64,000 nt of DNA from Odontesthes bonariensis (Eukaryota > Chordata > Actinopteri > Atheriniformes > Atherinopsidae). The stretch spans positions 25,999,322-26,063,321 of the forward strand of contig NC_134516.1 in NCBI RefSeq assembly GCF_027942865.1, in the 5' to 3' direction. The notes beneath the pieces are model-generated. The model saw only the letters and a program-made list of their open reading frames with translations, was not told the DNA's origin and did no database searches. A program made the position numbers and the translations under genes. Position 1 is the first letter of the stretch. Every line of letters begins with the position of its first letter. Shown here one piece after another: positions 41,222-52,500 of this stretch.

Positions 41222-44200
41222 CCTTACCTCGAATTCAGGGCACCACCTACCTAGGTTTTGACTTAATTTAAGTCACAGTCAGGTAGGAAAACTGTTTGAA
41301 ATCTTACGATCCAGGTGTTAAATTAATCTTTCGATTAATATTCAATTAATATTCAGTCTCATATCTCGCTACTTTCGTGAAGTTCTCGTTTGGTTGGACA
41401 GACATTACGTAAAGAAAGCATACGACACAATCTGTGATTATAACATATATATATAGATATATGAGCTGTTTATTACAATGATATGATCTTAGACATGAAC
41501 CTTTAAACAAACAGGAGATGCATGGAATATGGGTGATTATATAAAACACTTAGTGAATATAAAATAAAATATGGGAATGGAGAGATACTGGATGTATTCA
41601 AATAGTTTGGGTTGGCTGACTATTTGAATCTAAATACTGACATTTCGAATTAATTTATCATTCTGTGAAAGCCTCGAGATATCCATCAAACCCACTTTAA
41701 GGTGAAAACGGGTCGGTCTTACTGTGCTGAAGTTCTGTTCAGTCGGTTCGGACCATGGTAGCGGCCACGCGGGTCCGAGGGGATTTCTCTTCCGCTCTCT
41801 GGGCCTTCCTGGCTGTGGTGGCTGACTTTAGCGGACTTCTCAGTTGCTTCTTTCACCGGGAAACCGAAACGATGGTGCCGAGGACTGGGGTTAGATGGTC
41901 GAATCTTCTTAGTGTCAGTGGGTCCGTTGCTTCTCTGATGAAGTGAACTTAAGTTCACAGAAGATTAATAAAAGGTTGCTTGGAGTTGGCTTCTTGGTAG
42001 GAAAAGGTGATGATGGCGTGAAACAGCGGAGATTAGGACGTGCGACATAGAAGGACGTGGATGGCGAGGGACGAGCAAAAACACGTAAAACGTGCATCTT
42101 CAGAGTATTTCAATCTGTTTCTTTGTTCGGGTCTTTCTTTCTCGTCTCCGGGGTCTCACTGGGTTCTGGAGGGTCTCCTCCGGTCGTCCGCTGCATCGTT
42201 ATCCACACGTCCTTCCGTTCTCTCCTGAGATTATGGAAAACTCCCAAACTCCGGCGAGCTCTTCTCTTCTGCTTAAACCATCTCTAAAAGTCTCTGAGCA
42301 GCTGTTCTCTGCTCAAATCTCCTTCTGAAACTCTGGGTTGGAACCCTTCTGGAACAAGAGGCAAGAAGCAAGAGAGCAGACGCCTGAAGCGAGCCAGCAA
42401 ACGAGAGAACTAGAGAGAGCACTCGAGAGCCAGAGAGCGTGTTTTCCGCGGGTTCCGGGTTTTGACTCTTGGAGGCGGGGCTTACACTACTCTTTCAGCC
42501 AATGACATGCTTGAACTGTGTGCATGTCTGTGTAAGGTGATCTGTGCTAAAGGGGATTTCTGGATGAGACAAAGAAAACTCTTATTTCTCCATTACTCCC
42601 ATCTCATAGAACATTTGTCTCGGTGATTCTGAAAACACCACATCTTGTTAAGATATGCAGATTAAAGATATAACATAGACTTGTAATATAAAGACATCAA
42701 AATAACACACATGATAAAGACAATTATGACTTTCAAAATTCAGATGAATATCCATGAAATCGTGACATATGAATAGTGAGCCACACAATGTTCATCTTCT
42801 GTGTTAACAATGGGGACACTAAACAAATACCAAATAGATACCGAAGGGACATCGTTAGAAGTTACTAGTTGCATATATTGTCCATTTTACTGAGTCCTCT
42901 GGGATTTAAATGTTCAACTAATCAACACTGCAGACCACTAGGGGGCAATGTGGTTCCATCAGGCAGGTTGGGCATTTTCCACCAAGATCAGTTCTTTGTC
43001 AATATTTAAGCCAGAATCGTACAAATTGTCTCTATATGCGTCTTGTGATCAAGCTGGAAACCTGAAAGAAATTGTACACGGTTATCAAACACATTTAATA
43101 TAGTTTTAAGATTCGACTAAAAGTGAGCCTTAGTGAAGTCTTCTCAGTTTGTATGTAGCCATCTGGTCGGTTTGCTGGTGAAAAGGGGTGTTAAAGTGTC
43201 AACTTTCGAGTTATGGTCTAGATAAGATAGTAAGTGTCCCACTTTTCCAAGAGTGAGTTCTTTTTCACTCCCAAAAAGCTTTTAAGAGGGCAGGAAGTGA
43301 ACGTAAATTAGGCAGTTTCTGTCTCTTTTTCCTTTGTGGAAAGAAAATGAAGATCTGGTTTATATCCACATACGTAAACATCCCCCACAGGAATGTTGGT
43401 TTTGTCAAAGTTTGAAAAACTCTTAATCCACACGGCACTGTGACTGCTACATTCCCCCATTCGAATCGGATCTGAACTCGTGGCTGATCCGAATCGCAGG
43501 TGAAGAAGTCCAGTGTGTCCGAGTCTGGTGGTTGCTAGGACTCTCAAGAGGGTTATGGTGGGTGTCTCGAGACAGCCTAATACAATTCTGACACAACAAT
43601 GGCTATAAACGTAATTTGGTTAAGCTTACTTAACCTACGTAGTAAATGTCTAATAGCTAAAGATAATGTTCATAAGTAAAGGTTTCTAAGCCTATATAAT
43701 TTCAAATGGAAAATCCTAGTAAAAGCATGCAGATTTCTTTTGAAAAAAAAAATCAATGTTAGGGGAGAATTTTGCTCATGTTAGAGTCATGATCTAGGAT
43801 GTGGTATTTCTTAATAGTTAGGAAATGAGCACGTTTACTATCTGAGTGTGAGCATATTCGCAGGACTTATACGATCAGTAATGTGTAACATATTTGTCGC
43901 GGCGGCGGTCCTGGACAGGGCTTCACTGTACAGTAGCAACGAGTGATATTCTAACTAAAAGGATCCATGGTGAAAGCTGTTGTCAGTGTTTCACTGCTAA
44001 TTTGGCTTTTAATTCAGTTATAGACCAGTTTCCCCCATTTGTAGATGTCACATGGGTGAAATAAGGTAAGTTGAGTGTGTCACCAGATGATGATAGACTT
44101 GAAAATTGAAGTTTTGAACACTGAGGTGTCCTGGATTCAATCTTGAGGCATCATGATACTACGGAGTAGTTTTATCGTGATTGGGTAAGTGATATTTTGA

Positions 44201-44463
44201 GGGTAAGCTTCTTTGCTTCCTTTAAGAGTTAGCTATGGTTAAAGGTTTGGTATTCGGGGTTACTAGAATGTTTGTTGGAGTGTATGGTCCTACCTCCAGG
44301 AACAGGCTAGCATTTCTAAGTCTCTGTTAGCACGGTTGGGTTCTGAACTTTTTATTTTCTTTTAGTAGCAGACTTTTCAGGCTATCAATATCGTCTTGAC
44401 TGATGGCACTTATTTCACTAGACCATTGCTGAGATTTGATGTGGTCCTTGTCGATGACTCTGC
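41222..44463. other. Non-coding left part of the gag-only element
   Basis: 3.2 kb without a long conserved frame, where pol would lie in a complete element. A purine-rich 'gcaagaagcaagagagcag' tract occurs near 42,360 and a GC-rich 'ttggaggcggggct' at about 42,469. I see no reverse-transcriptase motif on either strand. Confidence 0.55.
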
Positions 44464-46294
44464 TCATCTCAGTTGTGACCATGCAGTGTGTGATGGTTTA
44501 TAGCGAGACCGAAGTCTATAATTGCAGTTGCGGTTTCGAGCGGATTGCTGGTCATGTCGATTTTGAAAAGACATGTCTTGTTGCGGGTTTGAATGAACAC
44601 TGTGGTTTTCACTGTGGCAGTGAGTTGGTTCATGGCTGGGCCATGAGGATTTGGAATAGTTGTGTTTGGAGCCTTTCTTAGGCCGTTGAGAATGTGGCCA
44701 GTGGGGGACCTCTGCTGGAGGTCTGCCACTTTGTCCCACTTCTAACTCTGGGGACCAAGAACCAGGGTTCTGGGTCTGTGTGGTGATGGGTTCTGGCTGT
44801 TTAGCTTGTCTATGTTTTTGGAAACCTAGACTGGCCCATTCACGTAGCTGCTGAATGGTAGCAGTGTGAGGGTTAGCTATAACTCCTAAGTGATAGCTGG
44901 TAGTTGGATGGAGGTTTTGAAGGAAAAGAGTTTTGAAACTCATGTCTTCTTCCATTCCTACCTTGTTGCTGAAACCAAAATAAGCTTTGAGGAGGCGGTA
45001 ATAATACTGCTGAGGCAGCTCATTCCGTCCTTGTTTAACCATCATGGCAGCGGTTAAGCCAGATGGGGTCAGCTCGTCTGAAAACTCGCGTTCGAGTGTT
45101 TGGCAGAGGAGTGTATAGTCGTTCCGGATGTAATCGGGTTGACGTTCAATGAATCTACTGACTTCGCGGCTAGATGTAACCTTAATCAAGTAGAATTTGT
45201 TGTTAACTGATGCGTTTGGAAACCTTCGCAGGAAGAAATCAATGTCGTCCAAATATGCTCGGGTGTCATGTGGCGTCCCAAGAGTCGGTTCGAATCTGGG
45301 CACATGGCGAGCAATTTTGTCAAGCTCTTCGTCAGAAGGAGCTTGTGGAACTTGGGGTCCTAGAGTAGGAAATGATTGATCCGGTTTACCTGGATCATAA
45401 ACGATCTTTTCAGATCTGAAAGAATTTGTTGTCGTTGAAGACGGGGGTGAAACAATTGAGCTCTTGTAGGCTGTTTTCAAATTCAGGAAAAGGGTTCCCT
45501 CTGTCTTCCTGGGGGAAGCCATGTGTTTCCTGTTCATGTCCCGTCTCCAAAGACTGACGTAGGTCTATCTCAACACCTTCTGGTTTATCTGATAGGTGTT
45601 CCTGCTGTGGATGAGCGGCGTTTTGCTCATCCTTAGCTTTGCTTAGCTGTTCTGTCAACAGCTGCATTTGTTCCTGCTCAACATTAAGATGCTTGTCATC
45701 AGTTGGCACTTTGACTGTTAAATCCTGCATTTTCTGCAGAACCACGTGTAGAGATTGCTGGGACTGTTTTTGTGCTTGGTCCACCTTCTTCAGTTGGACT
45801 TGGGTTGAAATCAACTCTTGTTGGCAGTTTTGAAGTAGCTGTTCAAGCTTTTTGTTGTTTTCATTGAGTTGAATAATTTGTTGGTTTGAGTTCTCAACCT
45901 GTGTTGTTAACTCTGTTACTTGGGCATTAGCTTGGCTGGATGCCCTCTCAGTGGCTTTAAGTTGGTGTTGGAGGAATTTGGTTTCCTCCTGAAACTGTGG
46001 CTTTTTCTGTGACCGAGTTTTAAGTTTGTCAGCGGCTTGTTCCATCACTTGGTGTGCATGTTTAACGAACACCACAGCTAGACTACTTAACATTTTGGTC
46101 AAAGATTCTTCTTTGGGCTTTTTAGCTTTTGTCTCAGCCGATGGCTTTAAACTGATTTGCTCTGTTTCAGGTGTTTTAATGCATCTTTTCTTTAAGGCAT
46201 AACCCAGTATCAACTTTTTTGTTAAGTCCATCATCTTGTTTTTCACTTGTCTCAGAAAGGGTTCTTTCTGAAAATAAGTTTGAGTTTGGAACAA
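44464..46294 (-). pseudogene. gag: gag-like protein in two overlapping frames
   Basis: The first frame (46,294-45,410, 294 codons) has a basic start (KNKMMDLTKKLILGYALKKR) and a long coiled coil of Gln- and Leu-rich heptads (about residues 90-230). The second frame (45,537-44,464, 357 codons) overlaps the first by 128 bp in a different frame. It has a capsid-like core (YLDDIDFFLRRFPN, YTLLCQTLEREFSDEL, NELPQQYYYRLLKAYFG, LFLQNLHPTT) typical of retroelement Gag, then a His-, Ser- and Gln-rich tail with no CCHC knuckle. Either a mutation or a programmed shift joins them. Role if made: particle formation. Confidence 0.65.
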
Positions 46295-47934
46295 GGGAAA
46301 ATAGTTGGGTTAATGTGAAGGTAGTTGGGAATAAGGATTGTTCTCCTGAAATTAATTTCTTCCTTTTGAATTTGTTTACTTGAGAAACAAATAAGGAAGG
46401 ATGTTAAAATAAACACGACTGTGTTATTTTACTCAAAACTGGAAGAAATGCATTTAATTTAGAAGCTTATCATTAACCGTTATGGTAAAAAGAGGGAAAA
46501 CATTAATGCTAACACAAAAGGGAACATACAAGCTCTGGGCTGTTGTTTTCTTTAAGCCTTAGTGTCTTATAATCAGTTCCTGTTAAGGTAATCTGATTTG
46601 GTGAAAGACACACATTTGAGATAAATTAGCTTCAATTAATGTTTCCAAATAACAAAGTTGGTATTGTTTATGTCAAACAATTGATTCAAATGCATTAAAG
46701 AATTTTCAAATAAAGCTGGTATTCGTTAGTACCAAGCAAAATGATCAGCTTTCTTTGTGATCCTATTTACTGCTGTGATCCGAAGCGGCTCACGTCACAA
46801 GCTTCAAGTGGGGGGGTTTGAGAGAAGGGAGGAAGGAGTGACGTCACTGGTGACGATTTCTAGCACCGCCCACCAATAGTCCTTCAAGGATTCAGTGAAT
46901 TCGCCTCATTTCCCCTGGGGAATGAGAGGGTTAACGTCTCTCACAGACAGTGCACAAGCGATGTTGTAGTTTGCTCACAAACTTTTAAACACAGCTTTGC
47001 AACATTCACAATGCTTGAGACACGGCGTTCTCAGTTCAGAATGCTTCTAAAAGTCACCAACTTTGATAATAACAACGAATAGAGTCACCAACTCAATTTT
47101 TCTGCAGCAAAATTGGTCTGTCCACTACTGCCGTATATTATTTTAGTTAGGGCTTGTAAGCATTTTAAAAATAAACACACCCTCAGTTTTTTCTTTCAAC
47201 TGGGTTCAACAGACACGGCGTTCCGGTCGTTTATTTAATAATACAAAAACAATTGACTGTTTAAGTCATTCATGCGATCACGTTTTGTGACCGTGTGTAT
47301 TTTATTTATTTATTTTATTCGGAGCGACGGCTCTGACTCATTCAGTTAAGCTCAGCAGCTTTAACTTTCAAAAGGTAATCTGTATTACTTTATTTTAGGC
47401 GCCACAACGCTCCGTTAAACAACGTTTAAACTCGCTCCCCCACTTCATGGGGTTTCAATATAGCACCTTGATGCTTTTTTTATGTCCGGCTGCAAGATTA
47501 CAGCGGATCAAAACTCCTGTGTTTGAGGAGGCTCTGAGTTGACTAAATTCGCCGGGACTCGCGGCTGAATTTGTGATACTCATAAAAATCAAATCAACCG
47601 TGTTGGAAACTCGCAACTACGGCCAGGCCTTTAAATTCAGCGTTCTTGCGCTGTGCATGCAATCTTTATTCTGGGAGGAAACAGCGACAGCGGGACAGCT
47701 GGCTGCTCTTCTGCGGTGTGCAATTAATATTGCGCACCCACGGATTTGGAGAGTTATCATGCGTCCACGATTACTCTGATAAAGTGCTTTTAGTCATTCT
47801 AAGTTTATAAAGACAGACACAGCCACTGCTTGCATTGCTCACACACAGATAATGAACCAGCCAATATCATGTTTATGCTTTCCTTCACGTAAGTCAGTCT
47901 ACCGTAAAACGCCTCGCACGGCGCACCAAAAATA
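46295..47934. other. 5' leader region of the gag-only element
   Basis: Non-coding on the element's strand between the right terminal block and gag. It includes 'tgaggcgaattcactgaatc' (minus, near 46,900) and several AATAAA-like runs. No gene is seen; the plus frame at 47,573-47,779 has no recognisable content. Confidence 0.5.
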
Positions 47935-48049
47935 TGTAGCGTTACCGGGTATTTATATACCTATTAAATATAAGGATTTATTTGAGACTGTAAGAACATC
48001 TCATAAATCCTTATATTTAATAGGTATATAAATACCCGGTAACGCCACA
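47935..48049. repeat. 115-bp terminal hairpin of the gag-only element
   Basis: Arms 47,935-47,980 and 48,004-48,049 (46 nt each, one mismatch near the tip: tgtAgcg versus tgtGgcg) flank a 23-nt loop 'tttgagactgtaagaacat' + 'ctca'. Both outer ends read TGT/ACA, so the block itself looks like a very short LTR with a palindromic body. Confidence 0.93.
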
Positions 48050-48053
48050 CATG

Positions 48054-48640
48054 GTATCTCTTTTGTTAGTAACAGTTAGTAAGATGGCGCCAGTGTGTGA
48101 GGCGCTCTGTCAGCCGTTCCGACTTTTGTGTGTTTTTATACTGTTTGTACTATGTGTTGCACATCATGTTGACTGCCTGACGGTGTATAGTCGCCAAACG
48201 TTGCTTGAACTGAGAATTTCCGCCAAAGATTGGCGCAATTCAGATCGCGATGGCCATCAAAATCTGCCTCCTTTCCATTCCATTAAAAAGCAGGCAGCAT
48301 AAAGTTAAACCAGAGCCCTGGTTGAATGAAACAACTCGCAATGCGAGACAGGTGTGTCGCAGAGCTGAGCGCAAGTGGAATAAGGATAAACTGGAAGTGT
48401 CTCTGCCAATATTGGGTGACTGTTGGCGTCGATATCAGTCCTCTGTGAAAGAGGCCAAAAGAAAATATTTCTCTGATCTTATTGCTTCAAATTCCCACAA
48501 ACCTCTTGTGTTTTTTAAAGTTTTAAATTCTGAGTTTTTTGAGTGTTTTATTTGACATTTTGTACTGGATGTTCGTTGATACTACTCCGCCACCGCTAAG
48601 AAAATAGTGCGAGCGTGAACGACCTCCCAAATAAAACACG
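48054..48640 (+). pseudogene. Internally deleted L2/CR1-like LINE
   Basis: The start MAPVCEALCQPFRLL ... LTVYSRQTLLELR is the beginning of an L2-type ORF2 before the endonuclease. Near 48,285, at 'tccattccatt', the frame shifts directly to the post-endonuclease linker (PWLNETTRNARQVCRRAERKW ... YFSDLIASNSHKP ... FFKVLN). The endonuclease between them has been removed and reverse transcriptase is absent. It abuts the CATG duplication of the gag-only element, so that element inserted at or next to this LINE's 5' end. Confidence 0.7.
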
Positions 48641-49320
48641 ACAGAAGCAACTTTTCGCAACGAAATTTGATTTGGATTACCAGTGCACACCAGTAACCAC
48701 TCCGGTGAGTTGATTATTTTGAAAACGGACGTTTATGGCAAACAGTCAAGACAGCCCCTCAGGCATCGCCAACATTACAGGCACGACTACAGGAGAAGAC
48801 AAACTCAGAAATGGACATGAAGAAACCATTGAAGGACCGAAAGAATCCTTCTGCTGAAGGACTGGCAGATACTTCTGACCAAAAGGATCCTTTTCTCTCT
48901 ATCTCCTCAGCATTAAAGTTGGGAACCTGCGCACCCTGGTAGGTTTAAAGGCATCAAAGTGGACGGAGTTTTTTGGCATGGGACCTTCCCCTGAAGGCTG
49001 TTGGCGGTCCCTGTACAAACCTCCTGTCGACAAACGGACAGGAGACATCCAGTGGAGGATCGTACATGGGGCCATAGCTACAAACAGGTATCTGGTGCAC
49101 CTCGATCCTGGCACAGGGGATGGCTGTCCGTTCTGCCCTCGGTCAGAGACAGTCTAGCACCTCTTTGTCCAATGTCCCAGACTGGAGGCGCTGTTCAGAC
49201 AGCTGCAGAGGTGGTTTCAGGGGTTAAGTGAGGGTTTCTCCTCCAGCCTGTTCATCTTTGGGCCACATTATTGTGCAAGGAGGAAGGCTGTACTTCAGTT
49301 GATTAAAGGGATAATCCGGA
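48641..49320 (+). pseudogene. LINE fragment, copy 2 (ORF start region and C-terminal zinc knuckle)
   Basis: From about 49,000 it matches 38,702-38,970, but without the inverted arm. TAG replaces TAC in the SETVYH motif (about 49,157), so it is dead. 48,640-48,990 is additional upstream sequence with a protein-like reading (LKVGNLRTLVGLKASKWTEFF) in part. Confidence 0.6.
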
Positions 49321-49471
49321 GTAAAATGCACTTTAGATCCATTTACGGGATGTTGGGAGTACATATGTTGAGTTGACATCAAAATCATGTAATTTGGATG
49401 TGTTCTGAGAATTTCGATTTGACCGTTTTTAGCCAAAAGTCGTTAGCCTGGAAGTGAGAGAGGCATATCAT

Positions 49472-50193
49472 AGCCGCTTTCGGACTGTAGGAACCTTTGG
49501 CAGTTCTAATAACCTTTTAATCCGCGGGGCCGTTTTCTCCCGTGTTCGGACATACAGGAACTCGGGGCTTTCTCCCTTAGTTCCTATAACTATTTAGCTC
49601 CTTCTCCGAGGTCGGGTCTTTTCATAGTTCTATAGAACTAATCTAAGGGAGGTGTTTGGTGGTTGGTAGCTACGCCCCATGTAATTCTATCACGACTGAA
49701 ATGTCTCCTCATATGACACAGACACAACCAGCGGGTGTTTAATAAGTTAACTTACACTGGTCTCATTTGTCTGCAGCGCTCTGCTCTCCTTTCTTCCTTC
49801 ATGAAATAAAAAAGTATCTCCTGAGTCCTGACTCTCTCTGTGAGCTCTTCCAGCCTCGATATTAGACGCCTGATGTGATTGTCCATGATTAATATCACCA
49901 TCATGCAGACCATGAACACGGTGGCCTCCCCGCTCTCCATATTAGCTTCTTGGTGGTGTTTTTTCTACTCTCCTTACTTTTACCGTTTTGTTTTGTGTTT
50001 GAATGTAGCGCTAACGGCTAACACGTCACTGAAGCAGACGGCTGCGTGCGGCGCATCAGTCCCTATCAGGTCCCGACTTATGTGCGAATGCAGACTGAAA
50101 CAGTTCCGCTGGGGAAGGATAGTTATCAGAACGAAATTCGAGGAGGGTAGTTCTGATAACTACTTTCTTAGAACTGTCTGTCCGAAAGCGGCT
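49472..50193. mobile_element. 722-bp MITE with 14-bp TIRs and CAT target duplication
   Basis: The ends are AGCCGCTTTCGGAC and its exact reverse complement GTCCGAAAGCGGCT. CAT flanks both sides (49,469-49,471; 50,194-50,196). The paralogous site at about 39,130 has 'gcatatcatgtcaccgc' uninterrupted, so the boundaries are exact. A minus frame at 49,752-49,940 (EELTERVRTQ ... KEERRAERCRQMR) could be a relic of the parent's coding region. The three-base duplication fits PIF/Harbinger-like or CACTA-like elements; no transposase is present to decide. Confidence 0.88.
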
Positions 50194-50251
50194 CATGTCA
50201 CCGCTACAAAACGCTATTTTTATACCTCTTCTACAGCTCCAAACAACATAA

Positions 50252-50508
50252 CAGGCTGCTCTGATTGGCTGTCGCAGGATCAAACATCTTCAGGCTGCTC
50301 TGATTGGCTGTCGCAGGATTAAAGGTCTTCAGGCTGCTCTGATTGGCTGTCGCAGGATCAAAGGTCTTCAGGCTGATCTGATTGGCTGTCACAGGATCAA
50401 AGGTCTTCAGGCTGATCTGATTGGCTGTCGCAGGATCAAAGGTCTTCAGGCTACTCTGATTGGCTGTCGCAGGATCAATGTTCTTCAGGCTGCTCTGATT
50501 GGCTGTCG
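50252..50508 (-). repeat. 39-bp CCAAT minisatellite (6-7 units, 5'-truncated)
   Basis: Joined abruptly to the dispersed repeat ('aacaacataaca' then 'ggctgctctgattgg'). Confidence 0.92.
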
Positions 50509-52214
50509 GGTCCGGGTACCAAAGTATAATCCGTTTTTCTGTCAAAACGAAAAAATGAAAAAACGGAAATAGCTGTCCTTTTTCCTTTTTTCGTTTTAAA
50601 CCAAAAACGGATTTTTCTGTCTTCCTAAAAAAACGAAAAACCAAAACCAAATAACGGACAAAATTTGTTTTTTGGAAATTACTTTTTTCATTTTTCGTTT
50701 CTTACATTCGAACATGACGGCGGGCAGACCGGAAGTGGAAGTAACGCCAAAATAAAAGTAGCGTGCTAATTTAATATCAAACATATTTTCCGCTTTTTAT
50801 ACACCCATTGTAGGTAGTAGACTGCATTTATTTTAGTTAAGTGGAACTACAACAGCTGGTTGTTTGGGAGAACATAATAGGCTATATAAATTATGATAGG
50901 CTACAAAAAAGTGATCACAGCCAAATATGACAAAAGATTAGGCTAGCCTTTCATTTCTGACAGCTGAACATTGCACATCTACTAACCTTAAAGCTAAATA
51001 AACGAGAGCAACAACCGTCTTTTTTTTTCTTCTTAAAAGATGTTTTATGTTATTTTCATATAATTTGCTGATGGCAATTATAGAATGTGAGTGCTTGTGT
51101 TATATTGAAAGCGAGGCTGGGTGTGTCTATGAATATAGACAACAGTGAGGTTTTTTTTTTAGATGCTGTACAAGCAAATCATAGCGTCTCTGTACAATGA
51201 CAGAGGCCTTTAGGTAACACTTCACAATACTGACTGTGTATTAGAGTGTACATTCCGTTCACTTATTTCCTACTTTGCCGGGACTTCCAGTGTAGCCTAA
51301 CTCCTGGCCAATTCCCACCTTCTCCAGTCTTACAGCATAACTCGCCGCGACACTTACCATGTAATACGCGAAACTACCCCAACTTTTTGCTCATGGCGGT
51401 TGTGTATGTATACATGTCAGCGGACAAGCTTAACCCTTATTCCAGGCATTTATTATGTTTGTCTTACAGCCTTGTATGATTGGGAATAAGAATATGTTGA
51501 GAAATGAACAAAACAAAGTGTCCCTGACATAAAATAACAGAGTTCCACTGATTTTTCTTATTCATGTTGTTCCTTCATTTAACTAATACTACTACTGCTT
51601 TGATTACCCACTGAAGCCTCTTCCTGTCTGCCTCTGTGAAAGTCCCAGTGGGCTCTCAATACAAGGTCTTCATCAGTTTGGTGTCTAGATTGTTCAATCT
51701 GGACAATGTGGTGGTCCTCCTCACTGTTGGGCCCATGTCAGGATTGCTGGAGATTACAGTAAAATACACCCTGACATAGCCTACAGTTAAGAGTGAACAT
51801 GTCAGACCCTGTAATGTGACCTTGCATTTTGCTCCTTTGAAACGAAAATGTTGCAGGTGTGCGGACAAAGTGGAGTACCATTTTAATGGTTTGAATGTGT
51901 TAAAACAAAACAACTCATGTCTGTGTGGCATGTGTTTAACTAATAGAACTAGCACTTGAACCCAAACGCACAACTCAGGAACCAAAGGAGTACCCAGTAA
52001 ACAAAATAGTACAAACTACAAAAAACACTTTATACAAAACACATTCTCAACAGAACTATATAACACGCACACACACTGGTAGCAATTCAAACATTCCCTT
52101 TCATAACTATAATTAACTTAACTAACCAACTAACAGAATAACCACAAAAAGAAACCATTAACAATTATGAACCAAAAAAGAAAATATTTTCAGTTAACTA
52201 ATCACGTCATCGTG

Positions 52215-52500
52215 TGATTGGCTGTTGCAGAATCAAACGTCTTCAGGCTGCTCTGATTGGCTGTCGCAGGATCAAACATCTTCAGGCTGCTCTGATTGGC
52301 TGTCGCAGGATTAAAGGTCTTCAGGCTGCTCTGATTGGCTGTCGCAGGATCAAAGGTCTTCAGGCTGCTCTGATTGGCTGTCGCAGGATCTAACGTCTTC
52401 AGGCTGCTCTGATTGGCTGTCGCAGGATCAAAGGTCTTCAGGCTGCCCTTATTGGCTGTCGCGGGATCAAAGGTCTTCAGGCTACTCTGATTGGCTGTCG
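52215..52500 (-). repeat. 39-bp CCAAT minisatellite (7 units)
   Basis: Same units. One has ATTGG preceded by 'cctt' instead of 'ctga' (shared with the array at 54,205), linking these two units by descent. Confidence 0.92.

Larger units (their letters stand above)
41149..48049 (-). mobile_element. 6.9-kb gag-only LTR-like retroelement with inverted palindromic ends
   Basis: It starts TGTAGCGTTACC and ends GGTAACGCCACA with CATG on both sides. The first 73 bp (41,149-41,221) recur inverted at the right end. The right end is a 115-bp hairpin block (47,935-48,049). Only gag-like frames are present (44,464-46,294, minus); there is no protease, reverse transcriptase or integrase. Just inside the right block the minus strand reads 'tggtgcgccgtgcgaggcg' from about 47,928, in the place expected for a primer-binding site, but I could not match it to a tRNA. 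TG...CA ends, a short duplication and gag point to an LTR element moved in trans. Inverted rather than direct ends are unusual. Confidence 0.7.

Noticed and set aside
41719-42328. Genes in the left part of the gag-only element
   Set aside because: Short overlapping frames without recognisable motifs. Their composition matches non-coding LTR-element sequence.
47573-47779. 68-codon plus frame near the right end of the gag-only element
   Set aside because: Runs against the element's orientation, with no motif or context.
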